From Bacteroidota bacterium (lineage in GTDB: Bacteria; Bacteroidota; Bacteroidia; Flavobacteriales; JADGDT01), in contig JBDLJM010000017.1 in NCBI GenBank assembly GCA_039714315.1, positions 1 through 34,809 on the forward strand: DNA of 34,809 nucleotides, in the 5' to 3' direction. The position numbers and the translations under genes were made by a program. Below are positions 8,874 to 16,217 of the stretch, piece after piece (within the stretch, counting starts at the first letter, position 1; every line of letters starts with the position of its first letter). The notes below the pieces were generated by a model. It saw only the letters and a list, made by a program, of their open reading frames with translations, searched no databases and had not been told where the DNA came from.

Positions 8874-9209
8874 TTATTTTCTAAGTATTTCGTAAAGCAT
8901 ACCTCCAATCTCAAAAGCACTTTTGTTACTGCCAAGGATTGGAATTCCTTCTTCTTCGGCAGCTTCCAGCATATTTTTATCCGGAGTTTGTCCATCGATA
9001 AGTATAACGGCACTAAGATCGTTAAGCGAAGCTACGGCCAACACATTTTTATGGGTTTGAACCGTTATCCACACCTGACCTTCATCGCTTTTTCCCATTA
9101 CATGACTTAACAAATCACCTGCAAATCCGTCTTTAACCTCCGGCGATAAATCGGCATTTTTGTTAAAAACCTTCAGATTAAGTTTGTTTACAATTTCGCT
9201 TACTGTCAT
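8874..9209 (-). CDS. DRTGG-domain protein (copy A)
   Basis: 111 residues, a stand-alone DRTGG domain. This alpha/beta fold is known from the middle of some phosphotransacetylases and CBS-domain proteins, where it is probably a ligand-binding or regulatory module. Visible traits are the N-terminal VSEIVNKLNLKVF, the core VLAVASLNDLSAVILIDG and EEEGIPILGSNKSAFEIGGMLYEIL at the C terminus. It has no catalytic motif. A second DRTGG gene opens the same operon (11013-11357). The gap to the upstream HydS-like gene is 6 nt, so co-translation is likely. Confidence 0.8.
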   Translation of the reverse strand: MTVSEIVNKLNLKVFNKNADLSPEVKDGFAGDLLSHVMGKSDEGQVWITVQTHKNVLAVASLNDLSAVILIDGQTPDKNMLEAAEEEGIPILGSNKSAFEIGGMLYEILRK

Positions 9210-9215
9210 TGCTGT

Positions 9216-10568
9216 TTAGTGTTTTTTAAATTTATTCTTCCCCCAGATATCTTCAAGGATTTCCTTACTTTTCTTATGATCCAGACCTTGTTTTTCTTCA
9301 AGTTTACGTTGAATTACAAAGCAATATTCAATACTTGCTTTTTCCTCAATTATATTTCTTGTTAATGATTTACATGAAGGGTATCCACAGGCACCACAGT
9401 CTAAACTGGGTAGGATTTTAAAAATCTCCTGAGTTCTTTCCATCTTGGCCAGTGCTTTTAGAGGATCAGAATCATATTTAATTATTGATCTTGGTTCAAT
9501 TTTGTTGGTTTTTACATCTTCATACGATACATCACTGGTATGATTAATAGGTTTTTCTTCAGGGTTTTCGCTGTAGAATTCTGTGTAATATTTTGCTCTG
9601 TTTCTTAATCTTTGCGCAGTTAGAAATCTGTTTTGAGGAGTTAAAATTCCTCCGGCACAACCCTGATCGCAGTTTTTCATTTCTAAAAAGTCGATCTCAT
9701 TGCATCCCTGAGTTTCAATTTTGTCGAGAAAGGAGATAATATTTTTTGTACCGTCAATAGACAAACATGTTCCCGGAAGATTTTTTATCTCTCCTCCTGA
9801 TAGGCTCCATAAAATGTGGTCGGGTTCTATTGCATTGTTTGTGATTTCTTTTTTATGCCTTTTTTTTACCGTGTTCTTTTTAGTGAGAATTGATAGAATT
9901 TCGTTGAAGACAATATCCATATTTATTACACCGTCAAGAGCAGATTTACTTCCTCCGATGGGAGCTTTGAGGGATGTTATTTTTGCAGAACATGGTGTGA
10001 AGTAAAAAATGCCAACATCTTCTTTGTCTTTCAGTTGTTTCCGGATAGATGTGGCAGTTATATCAACGGGAGTTTCAATGTTCATTATATTTTCGGTTAA
10101 TTGTGGGAAGTTAACCTGAATAAGCCTCAAAACCGCCGGACAAAACGAAGATATAACCGGCAGAGATTCTTTTCTGTTTATTTTTTCAGTAAAAAGTTTT
10201 TCTACCAGTTGCGATCCTTCCTCAACCTCATAAACATAGGTAAAGCCCAGATCCTGTACTGCTTTAAAAACTTCTCTCGCTTTAATTCCCTGAGGAAACT
10301 GTCCCATGAATACAGAGGGTATCAAAGCAACTTTAGTTTTGAAATTATTAATTTGGTTCAAACCGTCATCTTCTACACTAATAGCTCCAACGGGACAAAC
10401 TCTGTAACATTCATCGCAATCAATACATCTCTCAGGGTTTAGATTAGAATGTCCATTCCAGATATGCAGGGCTTCTGTAGGGCAAACTTTTATACAATGA
10501 GAACACCCAATACATTTATCAGTATTAATATGTATGGCGTGATACAATGAGTTGGCTGAAGTGTTCAT
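9216..10568 (-). CDS. HydS-like [FeFe]-hydrogenase-related protein, putative H2/redox sensor
   Basis: 450 residues. N terminus: two [4Fe-4S] ferredoxin motifs (C19, C22, C25, C29; C48, C51, C54, C58). About 75-320: [FeFe]-hydrogenase large-subunit domain. C terminus: a CODH/RnfB-type Fe-S motif (C391, C394, C399, C416). All four Cys ligands expected for the H-cluster cubane are present (C143, C193, C300, C304), but the motifs are degenerate: SSFCPAV instead of TSCCPGW, TPCSAK instead of MPCxAK, EMKNCDQGC instead of MACPGGC. The proton-relay Cys of catalytic enzymes is Phe142. Such changes characterise sensory hydrogenases; Thermotoga HydS is encoded near HydABC but carries a PAS domain, absent here. 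Sensor role is inferred; a scaffold or Fe-S electron carrier is possible. Confidence 0.85.
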   Translation of the reverse strand: MNTSANSLYHAIHINTDKCIGCSHCIKVCPTEALHIWNGHSNLNPERCIDCDECYRVCPVGAISVEDDGLNQINNFKTKVALIPSVFMGQFPQGIKAREVFKAVQDLGFTYVYEVEEGSQLVEKLFTEKINRKESLPVISSFCPAVLRLIQVNFPQLTENIMNIETPVDITATSIRKQLKDKEDVGIFYFTPCSAKITSLKAPIGGSKSALDGVINMDIVFNEILSILTKKNTVKKRHKKEITNNAIEPDHILWSLSGGEIKNLPGTCLSIDGTKNIISFLDKIETQGCNEIDFLEMKNCDQGCAGGILTPQNRFLTAQRLRNRAKYYTEFYSENPEEKPINHTSDVSYEDVKTNKIEPRSIIKYDSDPLKALAKMERTQEIFKILPSLDCGACGYPSCKSLTRNIIEEKASIEYCFVIQRKLEEKQGLDHKKSKEILEDIWGKNKFKKH

Positions 10569-10582
10569 TTTATTAATTTGTT

Positions 10583-11023
10583 TTATACTGTTGTCAGATC
10601 TATTTTTAAAGTAACTTTAGTACCATTTCCAACTTTAGATTCTACATTTAAATAATCAGAATTCTTTTTTATATTAGGAAGCCCCATACCTGCACCGAAT
10701 CCCATACTTGTTACTGTTGGAGAAGCAGTGGAGAAACCTTCTTCCATCGCTTTTTCAATATTTTCAATTCCCGGACCTTCATCATTTAATACGATAGAAA
10801 TATCTTTTGAATTAATGTCGACTTCAATATTTCCTTTATATGCATGAGCTACAATGTTAACTTCGGCTTCATATAACGAAACTACCACTCTTTTAATAGT
10901 TTTTGGCGGGATGTTTAATTGCTTTAATGTCCTTTTTATTTCACTGGATGCTTTTCCGGCATTGGCGAAATCTCCCCCTTCAATTTTATATTTAAAATTT
11001 ATTCCGCTCATATCAAAAAACAT
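10583..11023 (-). CDS. RsbW-like anti-sigma/serine kinase ATPase domain protein
   Basis: 146 residues, a single GHKL ATPase domain of the anti-sigma-factor type. N box SLYEAEVNIVAHAYKG, G1 NDEGPGI, G2 GFGAGMGLPNIKK. RsbW/SpoIIAB proteins phosphorylate a STAS antagonist and sequester a sigma factor; no STAS, PP2C or sigma gene is encoded in this window, so partners are unknown. The listed start overlaps the upstream DRTGG gene by 11 nt; an internal ATG at 11011 (MSGINFKYK, 142 residues) begins 1 nt beyond that gene's stop and is equally plausible. It precedes the HydS-like gene by 14 nt, which suggests that the two proteins act together. Confidence 0.87.
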   Translation of the reverse strand: MFFDMSGINFKYKIEGGDFANAGKASSEIKRTLKQLNIPPKTIKRVVVSLYEAEVNIVAHAYKGNIEVDINSKDISIVLNDEGPGIENIEKAMEEGFSTASPTVTSMGFGAGMGLPNIKKNSDYLNVESKVGNGTKVTLKIDLTTV

Positions 11024-11357
11024 CTTTTATTTCATTCGAATATAATATTCCGCAACACCTGTAAACTGACAAATTTGTAGAAATTAGAGAAATGTTTCCT
11101 TCGCGGGCCAATTCTACGATTTCTTCCGAAACTTTCTTTCCTTTCGCAATTATTACAAATGGAATATCTGCCATCTCCGCTGTTCGTATAGTTTGAGTAT
11201 TTGCAAGCCCGGTTATAAGAATATCAGGCTCATTTTCGAGAGTTAATACATCACTCATTAAGTCTGAAGCCACTACTGTTATTAATGATGTAGCACTATT
11301 AACAGCAATATTCAGAGGATTACCTTCAAGTATATTTATCAATTTTTCGGGCGACAT
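11013..11357 (-). CDS. DRTGG-domain protein (copy B)
   Basis: 114 residues, first gene of the divergent regulatory arm. Recognisable DRTGG-like features are the start LINILEGNPLNIAV, then VVASDLMSDVLTL and ILITGLANTQTIRTAEMADIPFVIIAKG, and the C-terminal LISTNLSVYRCCGILYS. It shares the fold pattern of copy A but little identity, so the two may form a heteromeric pair. There are two adjacent Cys in the C-terminal part. It starts 176 nt from the start of the divergent hydrogenase operon, within reach of shared operators. Confidence 0.75.
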   Translation of the reverse strand: MSPEKLINILEGNPLNIAVNSATSLITVVASDLMSDVLTLENEPDILITGLANTQTIRTAEMADIPFVIIAKGKKVSEEIVELAREGNISLISTNLSVYRCCGILYSNEIKDVF

Positions 11358-11385
11358 ATTTAACTTTTAGTATACATTAAACAAT

Positions 11386-11473
11386 GTTACAAAAGTTACT
11401 ATGTAACAAAAATGACATTAGTACATGTTTAAAAGTAACAAATGTCACTTAGAAAAACAGTAAATGTCATTTA
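11386..11473. promoter_or_regulatory. Cluster of small palindromes between the divergent hydrogenase arms
   Basis: Three related palindromes lie at regular spacing: AATGACATT (centre 11415), AAATGTCACTT (centre 11445) and the perfect TAAATGTCATTTA (11461-11473, centre 11467). The middle one belongs to a longer dyad AAGTAACA-AA-TGTCACTT (11433-11450) with one half-site mismatch. GTTACTATGTAAC (11395-11407) is another perfect palindrome. The spacings of 30 and 22 bp are near three and two helical turns. These look like operators for a dimeric regulator acting on both arms; the regulator is not identified. Confidence 0.5.
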
Positions 11474-11493
11474 TACACTTATGTATCCTTAGT

Positions 11494-11501
11494 TACATTT
11501 G
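11494..11501 (+). promoter_or_regulatory. Promoter -7 box of the hydrogenase operon
   Basis: TACATTTG is a perfect TAnnTTTG box. The -33 region falls at about 11470-11473 (TTTA, imperfect), overlapping the last palindrome of the operator cluster. Predicted start near 11508, leader about 26 nt. A TGTG-N10-CACA dyad (11503-11520) covers the start site. Confidence 0.5.
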
Positions 11502-11533
11502 TTGTGTAATATTTATCACATAAACTTTGAGAG

Positions 11534-11923
11534 ATGACAAAGATTAAATCCTTAAATGATTTGCGAAAATTGAGAGATCAGTTGCAATCTTCGATTGAAC
11601 TACGCGAAAATGCAGAAAGCCCGGATGCTGTAGTTCAGGTAAAAGTTGGAATGGCTACCAGTGGAATTGCCTCAGGTGCACGCGAAGTATTTAACTTTTT
11701 CGCAGAGGTTTTGCCAAAACGTGAAGTAAAGGCCATTGTGACCCAAACGGGTGATATGGGCTACAAATATGCCGAGCCTATTATTATGGTTACGCTTCCC
11801 GGGAAAAGTCCTGTTGTATTTGGTAAGGTCGATATTCCTAAAGCAGATGAGATAATTGAGAAATATATAAAGCACGGAGAGCTGGTGGATGGGATTGTAC
11901 CTGAGAGTTATAAAACTATTTAA
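11534..11923 (+). CDS. Cysteine-less thioredoxin-like ferredoxin homologue
   Basis: 129 residues, first gene of the hydrogenase operon. It matches the small thioredoxin-like [2Fe-2S] ferredoxin (NuoE/HydC C-terminal fold) often encoded beside NAD-linked [FeFe] hydrogenases: KVGMATSGIASGAREV (38-52) and VTQTGDMGYKYAEPIIMV (69-86). Homologues I recall have Cys at MGTCGIAAGA and TGCxGxCYAEP; here these are S43, D74 and K78. There is no cysteine in the whole protein, so it cannot hold a conventional [2Fe-2S] cluster although the fold signature is kept. A structural or regulatory subunit role is inference. The gap to hydB is 80 nt. Confidence 0.85.
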   Translation: MTKIKSLNDLRKLRDQLQSSIELRENAESPDAVVQVKVGMATSGIASGAREVFNFFAEVLPKREVKAIVTQTGDMGYKYAEPIIMVTLPGKSPVVFGKVDIPKADEIIEKYIKHGELVDGIVPESYKTI

Positions 11924-12003
11924 TTTTTAGTGGTAAATAAAAAAATGATATGGGAATAAGTTGTGGAATAAAATTCACATTTCTGCCAAATTAATTATTG
12001 ATA

Positions 12004-13800
12004 ATGACAAAGATAAATCAGCATATACTTACTTGTGGAGGAACCGGATGTAGAGCCTCTGAAAGTAAAATATTAGCAGCCCGGTTGAAAGAGGAATTGA
12101 AAAATTTTGATTTAGACCAAAACGTTAAAGTTGTGGAAAGCGGATGCTTCGGATTTTGTGAAAAAGGACCGATAGTTAAATTACTGCCCGATAATACTTT
12201 CTATACTCAGGTAAAGCCTAAAGATGCTAAAGAAATTGTAGAAGAGCATGTTTTAAAGGGACGAAAAATAAGTCGTTTACTTTATAAGGATCCTACTACT
12301 AATGAAACTATTGATGAATCAAAATCGATGGGTTTCTACAAAAAACAAATACGTATAGCTACACGTAACTGTGGTTTTATCGATCCGGAAAATATTGGAG
12401 AATATGTAGCTCGCAATGGTTATGAAGCGCTGGGGAAAACTGTTTTTGAGTTGAAACCTGACGACATAATCAATACTATAAAAGCATCAGGACTTCGAGG
12501 AAGAGGTGGTGGAGGTTTTCCAACCGGATTGAAATGGGAACTTACTGCGAAATCGGAAAGCGAAAAAAAATATGTTGTTTGTAATGCAGATGAAGGGGAT
12601 CCGGGAGCTTTTATGGACAGATCGATACTTGAAGGAGATCCGCATTCGGTATTAGAAGCAATGGCAATTTGCGGCTATGCAATTGGAGCAGATGAAGGAT
12701 TAATTTACATCAGGGCAGAATACCCTTTGGCTATCGAAAGATTGAAAATAGCGATTAAGCAGGCAGAAGAAGTTGGTTTGATCGGAGATAATATTTTGGG
12801 ATCGGATTTTAGCTTTAATATAAAGTTAAAATACGGTGCAGGAGCATTTGTATGCGGAGAAGAAACAGCGTTAATACATTCTATGGAGGGATTTAGAGGG
12901 GAACCTACTCTAAAACCTCCATTTCCTGCCGAACGAGGTTATTTCGATAAGCCGACAAATGTGAATAATGTTGAAACACTGGCTAATATTGCGGCTATAA
13001 TAAATAAAGGTGCAGAGTGGTATTCAAGTATCGGTACCGAGAAATCGAAGGGAACGAAAGTTTTTGCCTTAGCCGGTAAAATAAATAATGTAGGCTTAAT
13101 AGAAGTGCCTATGGGTACAACTCTTAGGGAAGTGATTTTTGATATTGGGGGAGGAATTAAAGACGGTAAAAAATTTAAAGCCGTACAAACAGGAGGTCCT
13201 TCCGGAGGATGTTTAACAGAGGAACATTTAGATACACATATAGATTTTGATAACCTATTGGCTATTGGATCTATGATGGGATCCGGAGGAATGATTGTAA
13301 TGGACGAAGACGACTGTATGGTTTCAGTCGCCAAATTCTATCTTGAATTTACAGTAGAGGAATCATGCGGGAAATGTGCACCATGTAGAATAGGTAATAA
13401 GCGACTTCTTGAAATCCTTGAAAAAATATCAAATGGAAAAGGAACTCGTGATGATTTGTTCTTGCTTAGAAATATGAGTGAGGTAATAAAAGATTCTTCA
13501 TTATGTGGCTTAGGACAGACCTCTCCAAATCCTGTTTTATCTACTCTGGATAATTTCTGGGATGAATTTGTTGAACATGTTGATGATAATAAGTGTAGAG
13601 CAGGACAGTGTAAATCGATGTTGAAATATGTGATCAGCGAAGATGACTGTGTTGGATGTACTGCATGTTTCAGAGTTTGTCCTACCGGTGCAATTACCGG
13701 AAGCAAAAAAGAAGTTCATATTATAAATCAGGATTTGTGCATTAAATGTGGAGCTTGTATGGATAAGTGTCATTTCGAATCAATTGAGCTAATCGCATAA
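12004..13800 (+). CDS. hydB: NAD-linked [FeFe] hydrogenase subunit HydB (NuoF-like flavoprotein)
   Basis: 598 residues. It carries FMN and the NAD(H) site, and links NAD(H) and ferredoxin to HydA in electron-bifurcating or NAD-dependent [FeFe] hydrogenases. N-terminal thioredoxin-like [2Fe-2S] domain (C11, C16, C48, C52); FMN/NADH-binding motif GRGGGGFPTG (166-175) and NADEGDPGAF (194-203); SLBB region; [4Fe-4S] motif C455, C458, C461, C501; C-terminal double ferredoxin (C549, C552, C555, C559; C579, C582, C585, C589). The ATG at 12004 is preferred over a TTG at 11998, two codons upstream. hydA follows after 5 nt. Whether it truly bifurcates cannot be proved from sequence. Confidence 0.95.
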   Translation: MTKINQHILTCGGTGCRASESKILAARLKEELKNFDLDQNVKVVESGCFGFCEKGPIVKLLPDNTFYTQVKPKDAKEIVEEHVLKGRKISRLLYKDPTTNETIDESKSMGFYKKQIRIATRNCGFIDPENIGEYVARNGYEALGKTVFELKPDDIINTIKASGLRGRGGGGFPTGLKWELTAKSESEKKYVVCNADEGDPGAFMDRSILEGDPHSVLEAMAICGYAIGADEGLIYIRAEYPLAIERLKIAIKQAEEVGLIGDNILGSDFSFNIKLKYGAGAFVCGEETALIHSMEGFRGEPTLKPPFPAERGYFDKPTNVNNVETLANIAAIINKGAEWYSSIGTEKSKGTKVFALAGKINNVGLIEVPMGTTLREVIFDIGGGIKDGKKFKAVQTGGPSGGCLTEEHLDTHIDFDNLLAIGSMMGSGGMIVMDEDDCMVSVAKFYLEFTVEESCGKCAPCRIGNKRLLEILEKISNGKGTRDDLFLLRNMSEVIKDSSLCGLGQTSPNPVLSTLDNFWDEFVEHVDDNKCRAGQCKSMLKYVISEDDCVGCTACFRVCPTGAITGSKKEVHIINQDLCIKCGACMDKCHFESIELIA

Positions 13801-13805
13801 CTATC

Positions 13806-15590
13806 ATGGGAAAAATAAATATAGAAATAGATAATAAAAAAATACAGGTAGAAGAAGGATCTACTGTATTGGAAGCAGCCAAATCTCTGGGGATTGATAT
13901 ACCAACTCTTTGTCATATGAATCTTCACGATTTGGATGTTGAAAATAAGCCTGCCGGTTGTAGGGTTTGTACTGTTGAGATTGAAGGGAGAAGAAATTTA
14001 GCACCTTCATGCGCCACAGATGTTTACGAAGGAATGAAAATTAAAACCAGTACAATGCGTGTTATTAATGCACGACGTACAGTAATGGAGTTTATTCTTT
14101 CCGATCACCCTAAAGATTGTCTGGTTTGTGCCAAAAACGGTGTTTGCGATTTGCAGGATATGGCAGCAAAATTAGGAGTTCGCGAAATTCCTAATCAGGA
14201 GATTTATGAAATGTCAACTTACCGACTTGATACTTCGCCTTCCATTGTTAGAAATATGGATAAGTGTATCATGTGCCGTAAGTGTGAAACTATGTGTAAC
14301 GAGGTGCAGACAGTGGGTGCTTTACACGCAGTAGGACGTGGATTTGAGTCAGTGGTTAGTACACCTTTCCATATGGATTTGGAGGATACAACCTGTACTT
14401 ATTGCGGTCAGTGTGTTGCTGTTTGTCCTACCGCTGCATTAACTGAAGTTGATCATACAAATAATGTTATCAGAGCTATATCAGACCCTAAGAAGACTGT
14501 TGTAGTACAAACTGCTCCGGCAGTACGTGCGGCTCTTGGAGAAGAGTTTGGTATGGAACCGGGTAATTTAGTTACCGGTCAAATGGTTTCAGGGCTAAGG
14601 GCTTTAGGCTTCGATTATGTTTTTGATACCGATTTTGCTGCCGATGTTACCATTATGGAAGAAGGTACTGAGTTGCTTGACAGGCTGGGTAAACACCTTG
14701 CCGGTGATAAAGATGTAAAATTGCCAATACTCACTTCCTGTTGTCCGGGTTGGGTAAATTTCTTCGAGACTCAGTTTCCCGATATGTTAGATATACCATC
14801 AACGGCACGTTCTCCTCAACAGATTTTTGGTTCTATTGCCAAAACATATTTTGCGGATAAGCTTGAAATCAATAGAAAAGATATGGTTGTGGTTTCTATC
14901 ATGCCGTGTCTGGCCAAAAAATATGAAGCTCAACGTGATGAGTTTAAAGTAGATGAAAATCCTGATGTTGATTACTCTATTACAACCCGTGAGTTGGCAC
15001 AGCTGATGAAACAAGCTAACATGAACCTTGTAAATCTGCCGGAAGAAGATTTCGATCAACCTATGGGAGAGTCAACCGGAGCCGGTGTTATTTTCGGAAC
15101 AACAGGAGGTGTAATCGAGGCCGCTACCCGTACAGCTTACGAAGTTCACACTAAGAAAGAGCTGGAAAACGTTGAGTTTAAACAGTTGAGAGGTATGGAA
15201 GGTATACGCGAAGCAACGATAGATTTTGACGGATTAGATATAAAAATAGGTATTGCTCACGGACTTGGAAATGCACGCAAGCTGCTTGAAGATATACGTT
15301 CAGGGAAATCAGAATTTCACGCGATTGAAGTTATGGCTTGTCCGGGTGGATGTATTGGTGGAGGCGGACAGCCTTATCACCACGGTGATTCTGGTATTCT
15401 TAAGAAAAGAGCTCAGGCACTTTATAGAGAAGACGAAGGTAAAGCTAAGAGAAAATCTCATTTAAATCCGGCCGTAAAAAAGGTTTATGAAGATTTTCTG
15501 GGAGCTCCGATGAGTGAGAAAGCACACCATCTGTTGCATACTAATTATTTTAATAAGTGTGCCACCGGACCAGAGATTGTTAATGATTAA
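13806..15590 (+). CDS. hydA: [FeFe] hydrogenase catalytic subunit HydA (group A3-like)
   Basis: 594-residue enzyme for reversible H2 formation or uptake at the H-cluster, in the cytoplasm. Clusters in order: [2Fe-2S] (C36, C52, C55, C69), His-ligated [4Fe-4S] (H101, C105, C108, C114), two ferredoxin-type [4Fe-4S] (C154, C157, C160, C164; C197, C200, C203, C207), then the H domain with intact TSCCPGW (310-316, proton-relay C312, ligand C313), MPCLAKKYEA (C368) and MACPGGCIGGGGQP (C512, C516). A short small-subunit-like tail (about 535-580) follows. There is no signal peptide. The domain set and HydB/HydC neighbours match trimeric NAD/ferredoxin-linked enzymes. It contrasts with the degenerate homologue at 9216-10568. 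Confidence 0.97.
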   Translation: MGKINIEIDNKKIQVEEGSTVLEAAKSLGIDIPTLCHMNLHDLDVENKPAGCRVCTVEIEGRRNLAPSCATDVYEGMKIKTSTMRVINARRTVMEFILSDHPKDCLVCAKNGVCDLQDMAAKLGVREIPNQEIYEMSTYRLDTSPSIVRNMDKCIMCRKCETMCNEVQTVGALHAVGRGFESVVSTPFHMDLEDTTCTYCGQCVAVCPTAALTEVDHTNNVIRAISDPKKTVVVQTAPAVRAALGEEFGMEPGNLVTGQMVSGLRALGFDYVFDTDFAADVTIMEEGTELLDRLGKHLAGDKDVKLPILTSCCPGWVNFFETQFPDMLDIPSTARSPQQIFGSIAKTYFADKLEINRKDMVVVSIMPCLAKKYEAQRDEFKVDENPDVDYSITTRELAQLMKQANMNLVNLPEEDFDQPMGESTGAGVIFGTTGGVIEAATRTAYEVHTKKELENVEFKQLRGMEGIREATIDFDGLDIKIGIAHGLGNARKLLEDIRSGKSEFHAIEVMACPGGCIGGGGQPYHHGDSGILKKRAQALYREDEGKAKRKSHLNPAVKKVYEDFLGAPMSEKAHHLLHTNYFNKCATGPEIVND

Positions 15591-15678
15591 AAATATTGTT
15601 TGAGGTTTGATGTTCGATGTTTGCGGTTAATAGCCCCAAACATCAACTCCCAAACCCCAAACTCCAAACATTAGAATT
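15591..15678. repeat. Low-complexity spacer with hairpin between hydA and hydC
   Basis: Quasi-repeats of GTTTGATGTT on the left and CCCAAACTCCAAAC on the right are partly complementary. The best stem is GATGTTTG (15616-15623) with CAAACATC (15637-15644), extended inward by two G-C pairs. No T-run follows, so it is not a standard terminator; it may affect the mRNA stability or the stoichiometry of HydC. Confidence 0.6.
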
Positions 15679-16176
15679 ATGTCAATAGTTTGTGAAAAAG
15701 ATAAATTACAGTTACAGCACCAATTGCGAATAAAAGAAATTTGCAAGGGTTTTAATGGTAAACATTCAGAGTTGATAAATATACTTCACGCCTGTCAGGG
15801 CTACTTTGGTTATTTGCCTGCCGAAGTACAGGAAGCAATTGCAATGGAAATTAATATGCCGGTTTCGAAAGTATACGGAGTAGTTACTTTCTATTCTTTC
15901 TTTACTATGAAACCTAAAGGGAGATTCCCAATTTCTATTTGTACCGGAACAGCCTGCTATGTAAGAGGTGCTGATAAATTAATAGATGAATTTAATCGTG
16001 AATTAGGAATCGATCTTGGTCAAACAACCGAAGATGGTAAGTTTTCTATGAGTAGTTTACGATGCGTGGGAGCATGTGGATTGGCTCCGGTTGTTATGAT
16101 AGGAGATAAAACTTATGGTCATGTTTCGCCAAATAAGGTGAAAAAGATTTTGAAAGAGTATAAGGATGAGGAATAA
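15679..16176 (+). CDS. hydC: NAD-linked [FeFe] hydrogenase subunit HydC (NuoE-like)
   Basis: 165-residue [2Fe-2S] thioredoxin-like subunit of the trimeric hydrogenase, homologous to complex I NuoE. The N-terminal helical part (ELINILHACQGYFGYLPAEVQEAIA) precedes the cluster domain with CTGTACYVRG (C88, C93) and RCVGACG (C129, C133), all four ligands present. It passes electrons within the complex next to HydB. Here it follows hydA, whereas several known operons start with hydC. An 88-nt low-complexity spacer separates it from hydA. It is the complete counterpart of the cysteine-less ferredoxin-fold protein at 11534-11923. Confidence 0.95.
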   Translation: MSIVCEKDKLQLQHQLRIKEICKGFNGKHSELINILHACQGYFGYLPAEVQEAIAMEINMPVSKVYGVVTFYSFFTMKPKGRFPISICTGTACYVRGADKLIDEFNRELGIDLGQTTEDGKFSMSSLRCVGACGLAPVVMIGDKTYGHVSPNKVKKILKEYKDEE

Positions 16177-16217
16177 GTAACGTCATTCAGGTTAAGTGAT
16201 AGTAAAGAGAAAAAAGA

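Noticed and set aside
11503-11520. Rex or CRP/FNR binding site
   Set aside because: TGTG-N10-CACA has the wrong spacing for CRP/FNR (TGTGA-N6-TCACA, TTGAT-N4-ATCAA) and the half-sites do not fit the Rex consensus TTGTTAA; kept only as an unnamed dyad.
12939-13706. Antisense ORFs of 131 and 122 codons in hydB
   Set aside because: Overlap the conserved NuoF domain; no start signal and no family resemblance.
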